Positions 7,736-17,945 of a DNA stretch of 45,226 bases are shown here, piece by piece. The position numbers and the translations under genes are program-made. The notes beneath the pieces are model-generated. The model did not search any database, had not been told where the DNA came from, and saw only the letters and a program-made list of their open reading frames with translations. This DNA is from Candidatus Omnitrophota bacterium (GTDB lineage Bacteria > Omnitrophota > Gorgyraeia > Zapsychrales > Fredricksoniimonadaceae), in contig JADFZK010000021.1 in the NCBI GenBank assembly GCA_015232565.1, forward strand, positions 1-45,226, given 5' to 3'. Every line of letters starts with the position of its first letter. Position 1 is the stretch's first letter.

Positions 7736-9460
7736 TCATTTCTGAACAGCCGCAACCTTATGTTTGGCAAACTCGTCCTTAAGCGACACCGTGCGATTAA
7801 AAACCAGCCGACCCGAAGCCGAATCCGGATCCACGCAAAAATAACCCAGGCGCTCAAACTGGTAAACAGCCCCCGGACGGGCCGCTAGCAAGGAAGGCTC
7901 GGCTTTAGCGTCGGCCACCACTTTTAACGAATAAGGGTTAAGGCTGTCTTTATAATCACCGCCCGCTTTGACATCGGAGGGATCCGGTGCTGTGAACAAC
8001 TTTTCATACAGCCGCACTTCCACGCCCGCCGCTTTTTCGGCGCTAACCCAGTGGATAGTGGCCTTGACCTTGCGGCCATCCGGCGAATTACCGCCCCGGG
8101 TAGCCGGGTCGTAAGTACAACGCAGCTCAATGATATTACCCTGATCGTCCTTCACCACGCTCTCGCACTTAAGAAAATAGGCATACCGCAGGCGCACCTC
8201 GCGCCCGGGGGTAAGGCGAAAGAAATCCTTGGAGGCGACTTCACGAAAATCTTCCCGCTCAATGAACAACTCCCGGCCAAAAGGCACTTTGCGCGTGCCG
8301 GCGGAAGGGTCTTCCGGATTATTCACGCCATCGAGCTCCTCGCTCTGCCCGACCGGATAATTCTCGATAACCACCTTTACCGGATCCAGCACCGCCATTA
8401 CCCGGGGAGCAGTTTTATTAAGATCCTCACGAACACAAAATTCCAACAGAGAAAGATCAATAGTATTCTCCACCTTGCCCACGCCAATGCGCTGACAGAA
8501 TTCGCGGATGCTGGCCGCCGGATACCCCCGCCGGCGCATACCGGAGATTGTAGGCATCCGGGGGTCGTCCCAGCCGCTGACATTCTTTTTCTGCACCAAT
8601 TCGAGCAACCGGCGTTTGCTCATCATGGTGTAGGTCATATTTAAACGAGCAAACTCGTATTGATGCGGCCAGGGGCGCGGCAGGTCCAGGCTTTCCAGGA
8701 TCCAGTCGTACAAAGGCCGGTGGACTTCGAATTCCAGGGTACAGATACTATGCGTAATGCCCTCAATATAATCGCTCAGGCAGTGCGCGAAATCGTACAA
8801 AGGATAAATACACCACTTGTTGCCGGCATGATGATGCTCCACATGGCGGATACGGTACAAAAGCGGGTCGCGCAACCACACATTGGGGGCGGCCATATTG
8901 ATCCGGGCGCGTAAAGTACGCGCGCCATTGGGAAACTCCCCGGCTTTCATCCGCCGGAAAAGGTCCAGGCTCTCGGAGCTGGAACGGCCGCGGAACGGGC
9001 TTTCCTTGCCGGGCTTATCCGGGGCGCCGCGAAAAGCATCGGTATCCTCGGCGCTCAGGTCGCACACATAGGCTTTATCTTTTTTGATCAACTCCTCGGC
9101 CAGCTCGTAAAGCCGGTCAAAATAATCACTGGCAAAGAACGGCGCGCCGTCTTTTAAACCCAGGCAATGATCCGCCCAGCCGGCGATCAGCCAGTTAACG
9201 TCGCCGGTAATTGAATCCACATACTCCACCTCTTCTTTGGCCGGATTGGTATCGTCCATCCGCAGGTTGCACCGTCCCTGGTTCTCCCGGGCAATGCCGA
9301 AATTAAGGCAGATCGATTTGGCGTGGCCGATATGCAGGTAGCCGTTGGGCTCGGGCGGAAAGCGGGTCACGATCCCGGCGGGAAACTTCTGCTCGCGCAC
9401 ATGCCCCGTCACAATAGCCCGGATGAAATCCTGCGGTTTGTTCTCTGAAGCATTATCCAT
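7736..9460 (-). CDS. glnS: Glutaminyl-tRNA synthetase
   Basis: The product is a complete class I GlnRS of 574 residues. It has [16 protein letters not shown] (HIGH motif), the RMDDTNP segment, the MMSKRRL form of KMSKS, and the C-terminal beta-barrel anticodon-binding domains ([21 protein letters not shown]). It charges tRNA-Gln directly with glutamine, so the organism need not rely on the GatCAB transamidation route for tRNA-Gln. I prefer the ATG at 9460 because AAAAGG lies six bases upstream; an ATG at 9466 abuts that site. Its position between two glycosyltransferase genes is probably only co-transcription. Confidence 0.97.
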   Translation of the reverse strand: MDNASENKPQDFIRAIVTGHVREQKFPAGIVTRFPPEPNGYLHIGHAKSICLNFGIARENQGRCNLRMDDTNPAKEEVEYVDSITGDVNWLIAGWADHCLGLKDGAPFFASDYFDRLYELAEELIKKDKAYVCDLSAEDTDAFRGAPDKPGKESPFRGRSSSESLDLFRRMKAGEFPNGARTLRARINMAAPNVWLRDPLLYRIRHVEHHHAGNKWCIYPLYDFAHCLSDYIEGITHSICTLEFEVHRPLYDWILESLDLPRPWPHQYEFARLNMTYTMMSKRRLLELVQKKNVSGWDDPRMPTISGMRRRGYPAASIREFCQRIGVGKVENTIDLSLLEFCVREDLNKTAPRVMAVLDPVKVVIENYPVGQSEELDGVNNPEDPSAGTRKVPFGRELFIEREDFREVASKDFFRLTPGREVRLRYAYFLKCESVVKDDQGNIIELRCTYDPATRGGNSPDGRKVKATIHWVSAEKAAGVEVRLYEKLFTAPDPSDVKAGGDYKDSLNPYSLKVVADAKAEPSLLAARPGAVYQFERLGYFCVDPDSASGRLVFNRTVSLKDEFAKHKVAAVQK

Positions 9461-9493
9461 GATCATCCTTTTCTTTATCCCTCACCACCAAAT

Positions 9494-10429
9494 TTATTCC
9501 AGCGTTTCCTGCACGGTATACAATGGCCGGTGTTTGACATCGTCGCCGATCCGGGCCACATATTCACCGATCAGGCCAATAGCCAGCAATTGAATGCCGC
9601 CAATAAAAAGAATAGCGATCATCAATGACGACCAGCCCTGCACGGTCAATTGGGTGAACAACTTTATATATATGGTGGCCAGAATACCCAGGAAAGCTAA
9701 AAAAGAAATACCCGCCCCCGCAATGGACGCCACCCGCAAAGGCGCAAACGAAAAAGAGATCACCGCATCCAGCGCAAAGTTGCCCATCTTCCAAATACTG
9801 AACTTGGTCTGTCCGGCCTGCCGGGCCTGGCGCACATAACCCACCGCGTAGCGCCGGAAACCCATCCAGGCGATCAAGCCCCGGATGAAACGATGCCGTT
9901 CTTCCATGGAATTAATGATATCCACCACCTTGCGGTCCAACAAATAGAAATCGCCGGAATCCACCGCTATATCCACCTTGGCCGCGGCCCGGATCAGGCG
10001 GTAAAAAACATGCGCGGTCCATTTTTTGAACCAGGTCTCGCCTTTCCGTTCGGTGCGCCGGCCATAAACCACCTCGTTGCCCTCACGCCAGCGTTTGATG
10101 AATTCGGGAATGACCGCCGGCGGATCCTGCAAGTCGGAATCCAGCACCACCACCGCCTTGCCGCGCGCCGCCCGTATGCCGGCAGTGATCGCCAGCTGGT
10201 GCCCAAAGTTCCGGGCCAGGCGAATGACCCGCACCGCTTGCGGATCCTCCTGGCGTATGCGCGCCAAAGCCAGGAAAGAATTATCCCGACTGCCATCGTC
10301 CACAAAGATTATCTCATGGTCAATTTCCCCCGACCGGCAAACTCGTTTGAGCTCACGATAAAAAGAATCGATCCCGGCCTCTTCGTTAAACACGGGAGAA
10401 ACAATGGATATTTCGACCTGGTCTTTCAT
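9494..10429 (-). CDS. GT2 family polyprenyl-phosphate glycosyltransferase (GtrB/ArnC/DPM1-like)
   Basis: The 311-residue product has an N-terminal GT-A domain: SIVSPVFNEE, IIFVDDGSRDNS, RLARNFGHQLAITAGI, and VVLDSDLQDPP (DXD-type metal site). Two C-terminal membrane segments (about 230-255 and 265-295) follow, as in GtrB, ArnC and DPM-type enzymes. These enzymes put a sugar from a nucleotide donor onto undecaprenyl phosphate at the cytoplasmic face. The start overlaps the stop of the preceding GT-C gene by four bases. With that protein and the ArnT-like enzyme it forms a flip-and-transfer set for decorating an envelope glycan or lipid A. Confidence 0.9.
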   Translation of the reverse strand: MKDQVEISIVSPVFNEEAGIDSFYRELKRVCRSGEIDHEIIFVDDGSRDNSFLALARIRQEDPQAVRVIRLARNFGHQLAITAGIRAARGKAVVVLDSDLQDPPAVIPEFIKRWREGNEVVYGRRTERKGETWFKKWTAHVFYRLIRAAAKVDIAVDSGDFYLLDRKVVDIINSMEERHRFIRGLIAWMGFRRYAVGYVRQARQAGQTKFSIWKMGNFALDAVISFSFAPLRVASIAGAGISFLAFLGILATIYIKLFTQLTVQGWSSLMIAILFIGGIQLLAIGLIGEYVARIGDDVKHRPLYTVQETLE

Positions 10430-12228
10430 ATCTTTCTGGCCCTCTGCTGCATCAACATATAATTTTGCATCTTTCTCATCAGATCAATAGCAAAGCCGCC
10501 CATGAATATCCAGGCCTTGCGGTTGCCGCATTCCACCACTTCCAGCACTTTATCATTAGGGTGCAGTGGATAGGGCCTTTCTTTACTGCCCTGGTCGATA
10601 TCCATGGTGGTATAGATCGTGCGGCGCACATCCAGCGCTTCCAGCCCGGGATAAGCCCGCACTCCGCCGTAAACGCAAGGGAACCCATAGATCACCACGT
10701 CCCGACCGTTATTGGCCCGGACATACCCAAAGGCCGGAACAGCCAGTTTCTGGGCGGCAATAAAAGGGGCCACCACCGTAGCGGCTCCGGCATACTTATC
10801 CTCTACCACCCGAGCCAGTTTCTGGTACAGCCTTAAGTCATTGCGGTACTGCAGGTTTTCTTCCAGCAGGACATAATCCGGCGGAATATACGTGTTATTC
10901 ACGCCATACGAATTGAATTGCACCGTTAATAGCGTAATAACCAAGACCGCCACCTGCCAGCCCCGTTGCGGCACCAACCGGGTAAAAGTCCAGAACAGGC
11001 TGAACAGCAGGAAGGGATAAACCGCCACCCGATAGCGCGGCGCCAGCACCATGAAATTCAGGAACAGCAGGAACCACATCCCGGCAAAAACCAGCATAAC
11101 ACGGTTCGCCCGCCAGGAAGTTTTATCAACAGCAAAACAAGCCGTCCAGGGTCCGGACACCCGCCGCCGCAAAACCCAGGCGGCCGCCAGAACCGCAATA
11201 TTGGCCAGATAAAACCAGGTAATAGCAAAGATCTTGAGCGAAGGCCAGCCGGCGAACGGCGCGATCATGGTACCGGTGGTGTGCTGGTCGCCCAGCCAAT
11301 ACTTCACTCCCACCGAAAGGCCGCAAAGAGCCAACAAGGCAATACTCCACCAGATCCAAGCGGCCCGACGTTCATACCGGCCTTCCCGGCGGATCTCCAA
11401 GAGGGCGATAACAACGAATCCGGCACAGGCGAATATTCCCGCACCCTTGAAAGCCAAAGACAATAAAGCCGCCACGCCCGCTTTATGGATCTGACCGCGG
11501 GTCAAGGCCCAGGCCGCGGCCATGGCAAAGAACAGGCACGGCAACTCCATGTTGATCGCTTCCAACTGGGTCTGAAAGATCGGCCAGGACAGGATCACGG
11601 CCGCCAACAACCCGGCAGATTCGCTGCAAAATATCTGGCGGGCAACCGACCGCACCCAGGCCGCCACTGCCGCGGCCATGGCAAAGAACACCAGATGGTT
11701 AACCACCAGGAAGACCGGCATCGATGAGAACGCTTTATACATCAAGGCCAGGTAGGTGGGAAAAGCCGAGGTAAAATAAACCCGCGGGCCGCCAGCGGCG
11801 TAACCCGGCTCACGCAAAAGCCCGGCATAATCAAAGTTATTCTGGGCCAGCCACCAGCCTTCCGCAAAAGGCCCGCCCACCGAATCCCCGTAAGGCGGGA
11901 ACAATAACACATTCCATTTGGTAAGGATCAGGAAGCCCAGCATCAGCCAGAAGAAGCCGTGCGTGGAAATATTCTTTAAGGCCCCTAAAGTGATCAGTAT
12001 CAGCATTAAACCGCTGATAACCTGCACTGCCGGGCCCCACAATAACTCTTCTCCCCGCCCCAGGTAAAAGTCCAGGCTTTGCGGGCCGGAGACTCCGGTA
12101 AACAGGTTAAGCAGGGTAAACTGCCCGTGCACGAATAAAGACTGGATATAAGCCGGAACCAGGAACTGCACAGCATAAAACAAAGCCAGCAAGCCTGCCG
12201 CGGCAAAGAAAAATAGGGGTTTCTTCAT
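10426..12228 (-). CDS. Polytopic membrane protein, probable GT-C glycosyltransferase
   Basis: The 600-residue product has about ten to twelve hydrophobic segments. A large loop follows the second or third segment (PPYGDSVGGPFAEGWW ... YFTSAFPTYL), and a soluble C-terminal region of about 140 residues follows the last one. This is the general plan of GT-C and PMT-like transferases, but I see no decisive family motif. A 4-base overlap with the following GT2 gene indicates joint function. The ATG at 12228 is chosen because it begins a normal membrane anchor (MKKPLFFFAAAG); an upstream TTG at 12285 would add 19 residues. Confidence 0.7.
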   Translation of the reverse strand: MKKPLFFFAAAGLLALFYAVQFLVPAYIQSLFVHGQFTLLNLFTGVSGPQSLDFYLGRGEELLWGPAVQVISGLMLILITLGALKNISTHGFFWLMLGFLILTKWNVLLFPPYGDSVGGPFAEGWWLAQNNFDYAGLLREPGYAAGGPRVYFTSAFPTYLALMYKAFSSMPVFLVVNHLVFFAMAAAVAAWVRSVARQIFCSESAGLLAAVILSWPIFQTQLEAINMELPCLFFAMAAAWALTRGQIHKAGVAALLSLAFKGAGIFACAGFVVIALLEIRREGRYERRAAWIWWSIALLALCGLSVGVKYWLGDQHTTGTMIAPFAGWPSLKIFAITWFYLANIAVLAAAWVLRRRVSGPWTACFAVDKTSWRANRVMLVFAGMWFLLFLNFMVLAPRYRVAVYPFLLFSLFWTFTRLVPQRGWQVAVLVITLLTVQFNSYGVNNTYIPPDYVLLEENLQYRNDLRLYQKLARVVEDKYAGAATVVAPFIAAQKLAVPAFGYVRANNGRDVVIYGFPCVYGGVRAYPGLEALDVRRTIYTTMDIDQGSKERPYPLHPNDKVLEVVECGNRKAWIFMGGFAIDLMRKMQNYMLMQQRARKI

Positions 12229-12353
12229 ATTTGGAAGGTTAATATATATCAATACAGCAGAGGGCACAATAAATAATTGGGGCAAAAATCGTTATCGCCA
12301 TTGTCAAGGCCCTGCTGACGGGAATCTATTTAGTTGGGGCATGGCTTGCTGAA

Positions 12354-14345
12354 CTATTCGTACCGCAGGGCTTCGATGGGATTCAGGTCGGCGGCGCGCA
12401 TGGCTGGGCGCAGGCCGAAAATAATGCCCACGGCGATAGAGAAAGTGGTGGCCATAAGAATAGAAGCCACAGAAACACTGGTCGACCAGCCCGCTACGGC
12501 CGATAAAAGCGCGGCGGCCGAGATGCCCAGAACGATCCCAATCAACCCGCCGGTAACGGTCATGAGCACCGCCTCGATCAGGAACTGCGCGATAATATCC
12601 GAGCGGCGAGCGCCGATAGCCTTGCGCAAACCGATCTCGCGGGTCCGCTCGGTGACCGACACCAGCATAATGTTCATGATCCCGATCCCGCCCACCAAGA
12701 GTGAGATGGCCGCGATCGAACCCAGTAAAAGCGTCATGGTCTGGGTGGTGCTTTCCAAAGTGGCCTGGATCTCGGCCATATTGCGGATCTGAAAAGAGTC
12801 TGCCTTGTCTTTCTCCAGCTTTTGCCGTTTTATGATCAGGGCCCGAATGGCTTCCTGGGCTTCATCCATCAAAGCCGGATCGGCCACTTCGGCATCGATC
12901 GAATCCACATACTGCTTGCCGAGTAAACGGTACATGGCCGTGGTCACCGGGACCACCACCACATCATCGTCGTCGTGCCAGCCGGTGGCGCCTTTCTCCG
13001 GCAAGACGCCAATAACCTTAAAGCTGACCCGATTGATCCGGATATCCCGGCCTACAGGATCGTCCTCACCGAACAATTGGCGCACCACTGTCATGCCCAC
13101 CAGCGCCACCCGCTGGCGCATACGCAATTCTTCCTCACCGAAAAAGCGCCCCGCTGTTGGCACCGCGGCCCGCATTTCGGCATAATCCACGCCGGTGCCC
13201 TGCACCTGGGTGCTCCAGTTCTTGTCGGCGGCCACCAGCTGGACCCGGCCGGAAACCGTGGCCGAAGCGCGCCGGATCTCCGGCAGACGGGCCATGGCCT
13301 CGGCATCGGCAATAGTGAACCGCGTAACCGCTCCCGCACCCAGGGAAACTCCGCCCGCCTGGGAAGAGCCGGGCCTGACCATTAATAAATTTGAACCCAG
13401 CGACGACAGCCTTTTGGCGATCGAGTCCCGGGCGCCCTGCCCCAAAGCCAACATGGCAATGACCGCCGCCACACCGATAAGGATGCCCAGCATGGACAAG
13501 AACGATCGCATACGATTGGAAAGAATGGCATGTATCGACTGCTGCAAATGATCCGCCAAAGCGGCCCGTCCCGAAACAGCCAGGCCGGACCCCGCTAAAC
13601 CGGCGCTTGCCGCGGGCTTAACTTCACGAAGCCTGGGCTCTCCCGCAATGGCCGCAACCAGCGCTCCCGTTGCCGACCGGACTTCATCCGAGACAATTTT
13701 CCCGTCCCTCATAAAAATAATTCTTTTGGCATGCTCGGCCACTTCCCGCTCATGAGTAACCATTACAATGGTCTTGCCTTCGGCATTAAGCTTTTTCAGG
13801 ATCACCATGATCTCGGCTTCGCTCTTGGTATCCAGATTCCCGGTGGGCTCATCCGCAAAAATGATCAGCGGGTCATTCACCAGTGACCTGGCAATGGCCA
13901 CCCGTTGACGCTCTCCGCCGGAAAGTTCATTGGGCTGATGTCCAGCTCTCTCTGCCAGGCCCACCGCCTTAAGCCGGTCGAAAGCCCGCGCTTTCTGCTC
14001 CTGCCGTCCAGCATAGGTTAAAGGCAGAGCCACATTTTCCAGCGCGGTCAGCCGAGGCAATAAATGGAATTGCTGAAATACAAAACCCGCGGTCTGGTTG
14101 CGCATTACCGCCAACTGATCGTCGGAAAGGCCGCTGATATCACTGCCGTTCAGAAAATACGATCCGGTATCGGGCCGATCAAGAAACCCCAAAACATGCA
14201 GCATCGTGGACTTGCCAGACCCTGACGGGCCCATGATAGCCACAAAATCCCCGCGCTCTATGGTAAGCGACACATTCTGCAAAGCGCGCACTTGCTCGGC
14301 GCCCATCTGGTATGTTTTGCTGACGTTCCTTAACTCGATCATCAT
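12354..14345 (-). CDS. macB: MacB-type ABC transporter (ATPase fused to permease)
   Basis: The 663-residue product has an ABC domain (1-225) with Walker [10 protein letters not shown] at 39-47, signature [10 protein letters not shown] at 141-150, and Walker B IIFADEP at 161-167. A linker to about 265 follows, then a first transmembrane helix near 280-300 with [12 protein letters not shown], a periplasmic MacB_PCD domain, and three C-terminal helices ([24 protein letters not shown]). This is full MacB. It works as a mechanotransmitter with MacA and TolC to export peptides, lipoproteins or toxins across the outer membrane. Its partners are encoded just upstream, under an ECF sigma factor, suggesting a stress-induced export pump. 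A 160-base spacer with a hairpin separates it from macA. Confidence 0.93.
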   Translation of the reverse strand: MMIELRNVSKTYQMGAEQVRALQNVSLTIERGDFVAIMGPSGSGKSTMLHVLGFLDRPDTGSYFLNGSDISGLSDDQLAVMRNQTAGFVFQQFHLLPRLTALENVALPLTYAGRQEQKARAFDRLKAVGLAERAGHQPNELSGGERQRVAIARSLVNDPLIIFADEPTGNLDTKSEAEIMVILKKLNAEGKTIVMVTHEREVAEHAKRIIFMRDGKIVSDEVRSATGALVAAIAGEPRLREVKPAASAGLAGSGLAVSGRAALADHLQQSIHAILSNRMRSFLSMLGILIGVAAVIAMLALGQGARDSIAKRLSSLGSNLLMVRPGSSQAGGVSLGAGAVTRFTIADAEAMARLPEIRRASATVSGRVQLVAADKNWSTQVQGTGVDYAEMRAAVPTAGRFFGEEELRMRQRVALVGMTVVRQLFGEDDPVGRDIRINRVSFKVIGVLPEKGATGWHDDDDVVVVPVTTAMYRLLGKQYVDSIDAEVADPALMDEAQEAIRALIIKRQKLEKDKADSFQIRNMAEIQATLESTTQTMTLLLGSIAAISLLVGGIGIMNIMLVSVTERTREIGLRKAIGARRSDIIAQFLIEAVLMTVTGGLIGIVLGISAAALLSAVAGWSTSVSVASILMATTFSIAVGIIFGLRPAMRAADLNPIEALRYE

Positions 14346-14401
14346 TAGCCTGTTCTTATGTGGTCATTGTTAAAGAATAGAGCCGCTACTGCTTCTATGC
14401 C

Positions 14402-14442
14402 GGGCCGACATCCCCTAACGGGGACTGGAGCAAGGTCGGCCC
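14402..14442. repeat. REP-like double hairpin between macA and macB
   Basis: An outer 8-bp stem (GGGCCGAC at 14402-14409 with 14435-14442) encloses a 5-bp stem with a TAAC loop at 14411-14424. It occupies part of the 160-base spacer 14346-14505, which holds nothing else I can identify. It resembles palindromic extragenic repeats in other bacteria and may modulate macB expression relative to macA. Confidence 0.5.
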
Positions 14443-14505
14443 CTACGAAAACGATTTAATCTCTAGATCCCCTAAACACACTTTAACACTAACTGACTGG
14501 GGCAA

Positions 14506-15525
14506 TTAATGCGCGGCGCGGTTTTGACCGCGAGCGCCACCCCCGGGCGGCGAAGGCATGAACGGATTGCTCCCGCTTCTTGCCGCGGTTTTACCCGAAG
14601 CGTTCACCGCCACCACCTGCAAGATCCGGTCCTCAATAGTTATGCCGCCGAGCACCTGCACATTCTCGCCATCGGAAACACCCAGCTGAACTTCCCGGCT
14701 CACCGGTTTCTTTCCGCCGGCACGCGGGCCCTTATGCGTTCCATCGCCCTTTCCCTGGCCCAGCAAAACATAGCTCTTGCCATTCTCGGTCTTGACCAGT
14801 TTTTGCGGGATCAGCAGAATCCCCTTTACGCTCGACTGAACTATTTTGACATTAGCGCTCATCCCCGAACGGAAAACTTCGGGCACCATGGCAGGCACAA
14901 TATCTACCGTATAAATTGTTACGTTGCTGACGGTCTTGGACTCGTAAGAAATATGATCCACCTGGGCAGACGCCTCCACCCCGGGATAAGCGTCCAGGGT
15001 TATAACCGCCGACTGGCCCAGTTTTACTTTACCGATATCGGTCTCATCAACCTGGGCCTTTACTATCAGCCGGTCGGAAAGCACCAGCACCGCGTCGGCC
15101 TGGGTAACGGTCTGTCCCGGCTCAACGGCCCTCACAATAACCACGCCGGAGATCGGCGCCAGCAGAGGCGTGGGCTTATAAACTTCTTCCCAGTTCTTCC
15201 TGGTATCATCTCCCTGCAAACGGGCCGCGTCCATTAAGGCGGCCCGGTCGGTGGAGCTCATCAGAGCCAGCACATCGCCCACCTTGACCACCTGGCCTTC
15301 CTCGACCATGATCTGTTCAATGCGCCCGCTCACCGGCGGCTTTATTTCCAGCCGGTTCTGCGGCAAAACCGTGCCGGTGGCGGTAATGGCGCTTTCAATA
15401 TTGCCAATAAAAGGGGCGACCCGCTTGTACGCCGGAGCTTTCTTTGCACTTTTGCCAAAGAAAAACCAGCCTCCGGCGATAACCAGCACCAGCCCTGCCG
15501 CAATTATAATATTTCGTTTATTCAT
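14506..15525 (-). CDS. macA: MacA/HlyD-type periplasmic adaptor
   Basis: The product is about 339 residues: an N-terminal membrane anchor (NIIIAAGLVLVIAGGWFFFG), a barrel-sandwich lipoyl part (ITATGTVLPQNRLEIKPPVSGRI, VEEGQVVKVGDVLA), a short hairpin, then APISGVVIVRAVEPGQTV and beta-barrel and membrane-proximal domains. It bridges MacB and TolC. The helical hairpin seems short (about 30 residues, MSSTDRAALMDAARLQGDDTRKNWEEVY), less than in E. coli MacA. The ATG at 15525 has AGGGGAG upstream and overlaps the tolC-like stop by 8 bases; the open frame extends to 15621 without a signal. The C-terminus is Gly/Arg rich. Confidence 0.88.
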   Translation of the reverse strand: MNKRNIIIAAGLVLVIAGGWFFFGKSAKKAPAYKRVAPFIGNIESAITATGTVLPQNRLEIKPPVSGRIEQIMVEEGQVVKVGDVLALMSSTDRAALMDAARLQGDDTRKNWEEVYKPTPLLAPISGVVIVRAVEPGQTVTQADAVLVLSDRLIVKAQVDETDIGKVKLGQSAVITLDAYPGVEASAQVDHISYESKTVSNVTIYTVDIVPAMVPEVFRSGMSANVKIVQSSVKGILLIPQKLVKTENGKSYVLLGQGKGDGTHKGPRAGGKKPVSREVQLGVSDGENVQVLGGITIEDRILQVVAVNASGKTAARSGSNPFMPSPPGGGARGQNRAAH

Positions 15526-16765
15526 CGACCGTCTCCCCTTTAGCCTGCAGCCATCCGGCCTCAGACAGCAATGCATTGGTTTTCGCCTGTAATAAAGCTT
15601 TCTGGTTACGCACCAGGTCATCCTCGATTATGGTCCAGTCATTGAATGTTGTCAGGCCCGACTTGTACTGCGCTTCCACGATCTCGGCCCGCTGTTGGGC
15701 GGCCTGAAAAAACTTTTCCTGAACCTTAACCTGGTCCACATCATTAAGCCATTGCGTCCAGGCTTGCGCCAGGGTCAGGATGACTCCGTCGCGGCCACTG
15801 CGTTCATCGGCCTGCGACTGCCGGTAATTGGCTTGCGATTTTGCCAGCGCGGCCTGTTGCTGTCCGCCCTGAAAGATAGGAAAAGAAACACTTATTCCGG
15901 CCGACCAGCTGTCGGTGCGGGGCGGCCAGGAGGCATCCCCTCTCTGCCCGCCGCCATCGGCGTATATTTGTGGAAAGAAATCAGCCCGGGCCGACTTAAG
16001 CCCCAGGCGCGCGGCTTCTTTCTGGGTAACCAGTTCCCGTAATAATGGTGTGCTCTCCACCAGCTTCTCAAATTCCGGTTTGCTCCGATCGATCTCGCCC
16101 ACCGTCAAGTCGCCAGTCACCGTAAAAGCCGTAAAAGCGCTACGCCCCAGTTCTTTGGTAAGCCGCCGCTGATAAAGCTCGATGTTCCGCTCGGCCTCCA
16201 CCAGGTCCAGCTCCGCCTGGGCGGCATTGGCCTCGGCGGTCAGCAAGGACCCCTTGTGTTCCCGGCCGCCCTTGTATTGCAGAGCCACCATGTCCATATT
16301 CTGTTTCCGGCGGACCAGGATATTCCTGGCGACGCCCAGATTTTCCTGCGCGCTCAACAACCCCACGAAAGCCGTCCATAAATTCAACCGGACATTAGAG
16401 GAAACCACATCGTAAGCGAACTCGGCGGACTTAACCCTTTCCTGGGCAGCGGCCAGGTCATTGGCCGATTTAAAACCGTCAAAAAGCAACTGCCGTCCGC
16501 TGACCCCGTAAGAATACGCCTCGGCTATTTTCCGGCCCGCGGCCTTGGACTTTCCGGCATTACCCGAAGCTGATATCTGCGGCAGCAGGGCACTGCGGGC
16601 CAGGCCCTTGTCGGCCAGGGCCGCGTTAAACTGTTCCCGGGCCGACTGCAGTTCAGGCTGGGCCCGACGGGCTTCCTGCAGGCAGGTCTGCCAGTCGAGC
16701 GTCTCCGCCGAAACCACACCCGCCGAAAAAAACAGGCCCAACACCAACACTGCGGTTCTTTTCAT
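15518..16765 (-). CDS. TolC-family outer membrane efflux protein
   Basis: The 415-residue product has a signal peptide (LVLGLFFSAGVVSA-ETLDW) and the two-fold OEP repeat. WQTCLQEARRAQPELQSAREQFNAALADKGLA opens the first; GLKSARADFFPQIYADGGGQRG and SVSFPIFQGGQQQAALAKSQANYRQSQ belong to the second. Proteins of this family form trimeric outer-membrane ducts. It starts 11 bases after the DUF6515-like gene and overlaps macA by 8 bases, so one transcript encodes a complete tripartite pump. Confidence 0.92.
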   Translation of the reverse strand: MKRTAVLVLGLFFSAGVVSAETLDWQTCLQEARRAQPELQSAREQFNAALADKGLARSALLPQISASGNAGKSKAAGRKIAEAYSYGVSGRQLLFDGFKSANDLAAAQERVKSAEFAYDVVSSNVRLNLWTAFVGLLSAQENLGVARNILVRRKQNMDMVALQYKGGREHKGSLLTAEANAAQAELDLVEAERNIELYQRRLTKELGRSAFTAFTVTGDLTVGEIDRSKPEFEKLVESTPLLRELVTQKEAARLGLKSARADFFPQIYADGGGQRGDASWPPRTDSWSAGISVSFPIFQGGQQQAALAKSQANYRQSQADERSGRDGVILTLAQAWTQWLNDVDQVKVQEKFFQAAQQRAEIVEAQYKSGLTTFNDWTIIEDDLVRNQKALLQAKTNALLSEAGWLQAKGETVDE

Positions 16766-16776
16766 AAATCTTTCAC

Positions 16777-17433
16777 CTATTTAAGATACATAGCCTGCAA
16801 CTGCGCAACTTTAGGGAACTCGGGATAAAACTCGCCCTGGGGCCCGATAAATCCATCCGCCGACCTTTTAATGACCACTGTAACATACTTACCCTTTTTA
16901 TCGGGGATATTCACTGTGAAATCCTGCGAAACCGGCTCGGGCACCGAATTTACCGCCACGATCGTAGGTTCCACCACCACCGGCGCCGGCGGCTGAACCA
17001 CCCGGTACCCCTGCGGGATCTGGGTATAATAAACCCCATTGAACGAATAATACGTCTGCCCGTCGATCATTACCCGGTGCCAGCCCTCGGGGATCTGATA
17101 GACCACGATCCCCTCCGGAGGCGGCACCACCACATATTCCCGCACGCTATGCGTATAAAACAACCCGGAATTATAGTAATACCGGCGCCCGCCAAAACCG
17201 ATCTCAATAAAGCCATGCGGCAATTCCACCGCCAGCCGTCCCGCCGGATATCGCTCATGGCGCGGATACCCCCGGTCGTGCCCGCGGCCGCCCCACCAGG
17301 CATCAGCCGGAGCCGAGAAGAATAACGAAACGCCCATTGCAAACATCACCAGAAATACTATCAGCCCATTCTTGTTGCTCTTCATAACCCGCCTGCGCTT
17401 TCTTTGTTCTGATTTAACGAACAGAGCCGTCAT
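16777..17433 (-). CDS. Secreted DUF6515-like protein
   Basis: The 218-residue product has a signal peptide (LIVFLVMFAMGVSLFFSAPADA-WW) followed by a Gly/Arg/His-rich stretch. Repeated short modules follow, ending in YYYNSGLFYT and YYSFNGVYYTQIPQGYRVV. This resembles the DUF6515/'YXXG' secreted proteins of unknown function. The C-terminal part (DFTVNIPDKKGKYVTVVIKRSADGF) looks like a small beta domain. Start choice is open: ATG at 17433 overlaps the previous stop by 4 bases, while ATG at 17385 (MKSNKNG) has AGGCGGG upstream and gives a normal signal peptide. The operon context suggests an envelope-stress role, but none is shown. Confidence 0.75.
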   Translation of the reverse strand: MTALFVKSEQRKRRRVMKSNKNGLIVFLVMFAMGVSLFFSAPADAWWGGRGHDRGYPRHERYPAGRLAVELPHGFIEIGFGGRRYYYNSGLFYTHSVREYVVVPPPEGIVVYQIPEGWHRVMIDGQTYYSFNGVYYTQIPQGYRVVQPPAPVVVEPTIVAVNSVPEPVSQDFTVNIPDKKGKYVTVVIKRSADGFIGPQGEFYPEFPKVAQLQAMYLK

Positions 17434-17945
17434 TCGCTCGCGGCTTCGTGCCCCTTGCCTTTGGCGCCCTTTTTGTTCTCCGCTTTACGATTGAACCCTT
17501 TTCTGTCCGGCGCCATCTTCTGGAACTGGGCAAATTGTTCGGGCGTTAATAACTTGCGGATCTCAAGTATGGCCGCCAGATGATCGTCTTCCCTTTTGCT
17601 CATGATAGCCTTCAACTCATTATGGATCGCCGTAACCTTCCTGATATCCAGCTCCGGGCTTTCCAGCGCGGTCTTTAATTCCAGCCGCTTGGCCGAGATC
17701 TTCTCCCGGGAACTCTCGAACTCCGCTTTACGTTGCGCGCGATTCTTGTCGAGCTGAGCCTTTTGTTCCTTGGTCAACTTGAGCTGTTCGGCCAGATCGG
17801 CAAAATGCCCCTTGCTTTTCTCTTCCATCTTTTTTTCACTAACCGGGCTTTCCGCAGGAGCCTGTGCCCACGCCGCCGGAGCCATTAAGGCCACCGCCAT
17901 AATTCCGCATAGTAAAACTTTGCTTTTCTGTGTGATCGTGTTCAT
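17430..17945 (-). CDS. Spy/CpxP-like periplasmic chaperone or sensor (LTXXQ)
   Basis: The 171-residue product has a signal peptide (IMAVALMAPAAWA-QAP) and a helical body with the two diagnostic LTXXQ motifs, LTKEQ at 57-61 and LTPEQ at 133-137. Spacing and length match Spy/CpxP, cradle-shaped periplasmic chaperones or stress sensors; some homologues bind zinc. The C-terminus is Lys/Gly rich. It overlaps the anti-sigma gene by 4 bases. In other bacteria such proteins accompany ECF sigma/anti-sigma pairs and may pass on the stress signal. Confidence 0.88.
   Translation of the reverse strand: MNTITQKSKVLLCGIMAVALMAPAAWAQAPAESPVSEKKMEEKSKGHFADLAEQLKLTKEQKAQLDKNRAQRKAEFESSREKISAKRLELKTALESPELDIRKVTAIHNELKAIMSKREDDHLAAILEIRKLLTPEQFAQFQKMAPDRKGFNRKAENKKGAKGKGHEAASE

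Noticed and set aside
10966..11466. Plus-strand frame of 166 codons opposite the GT-C membrane protein
   Set aside because: Pro/Gln/His-rich translation typical of the antisense of hydrophobic coding DNA.
12279..12307. Promoter for the glycosyltransferase run with TTGACA at 12302-12307
   Set aside because: No acceptable -10 element lies at 15-19 bases from it.
14402..14442. Intrinsic terminator after macA
   Set aside because: The hairpin is strong but no T-run follows on the minus strand, so it was called an extragenic palindrome instead.
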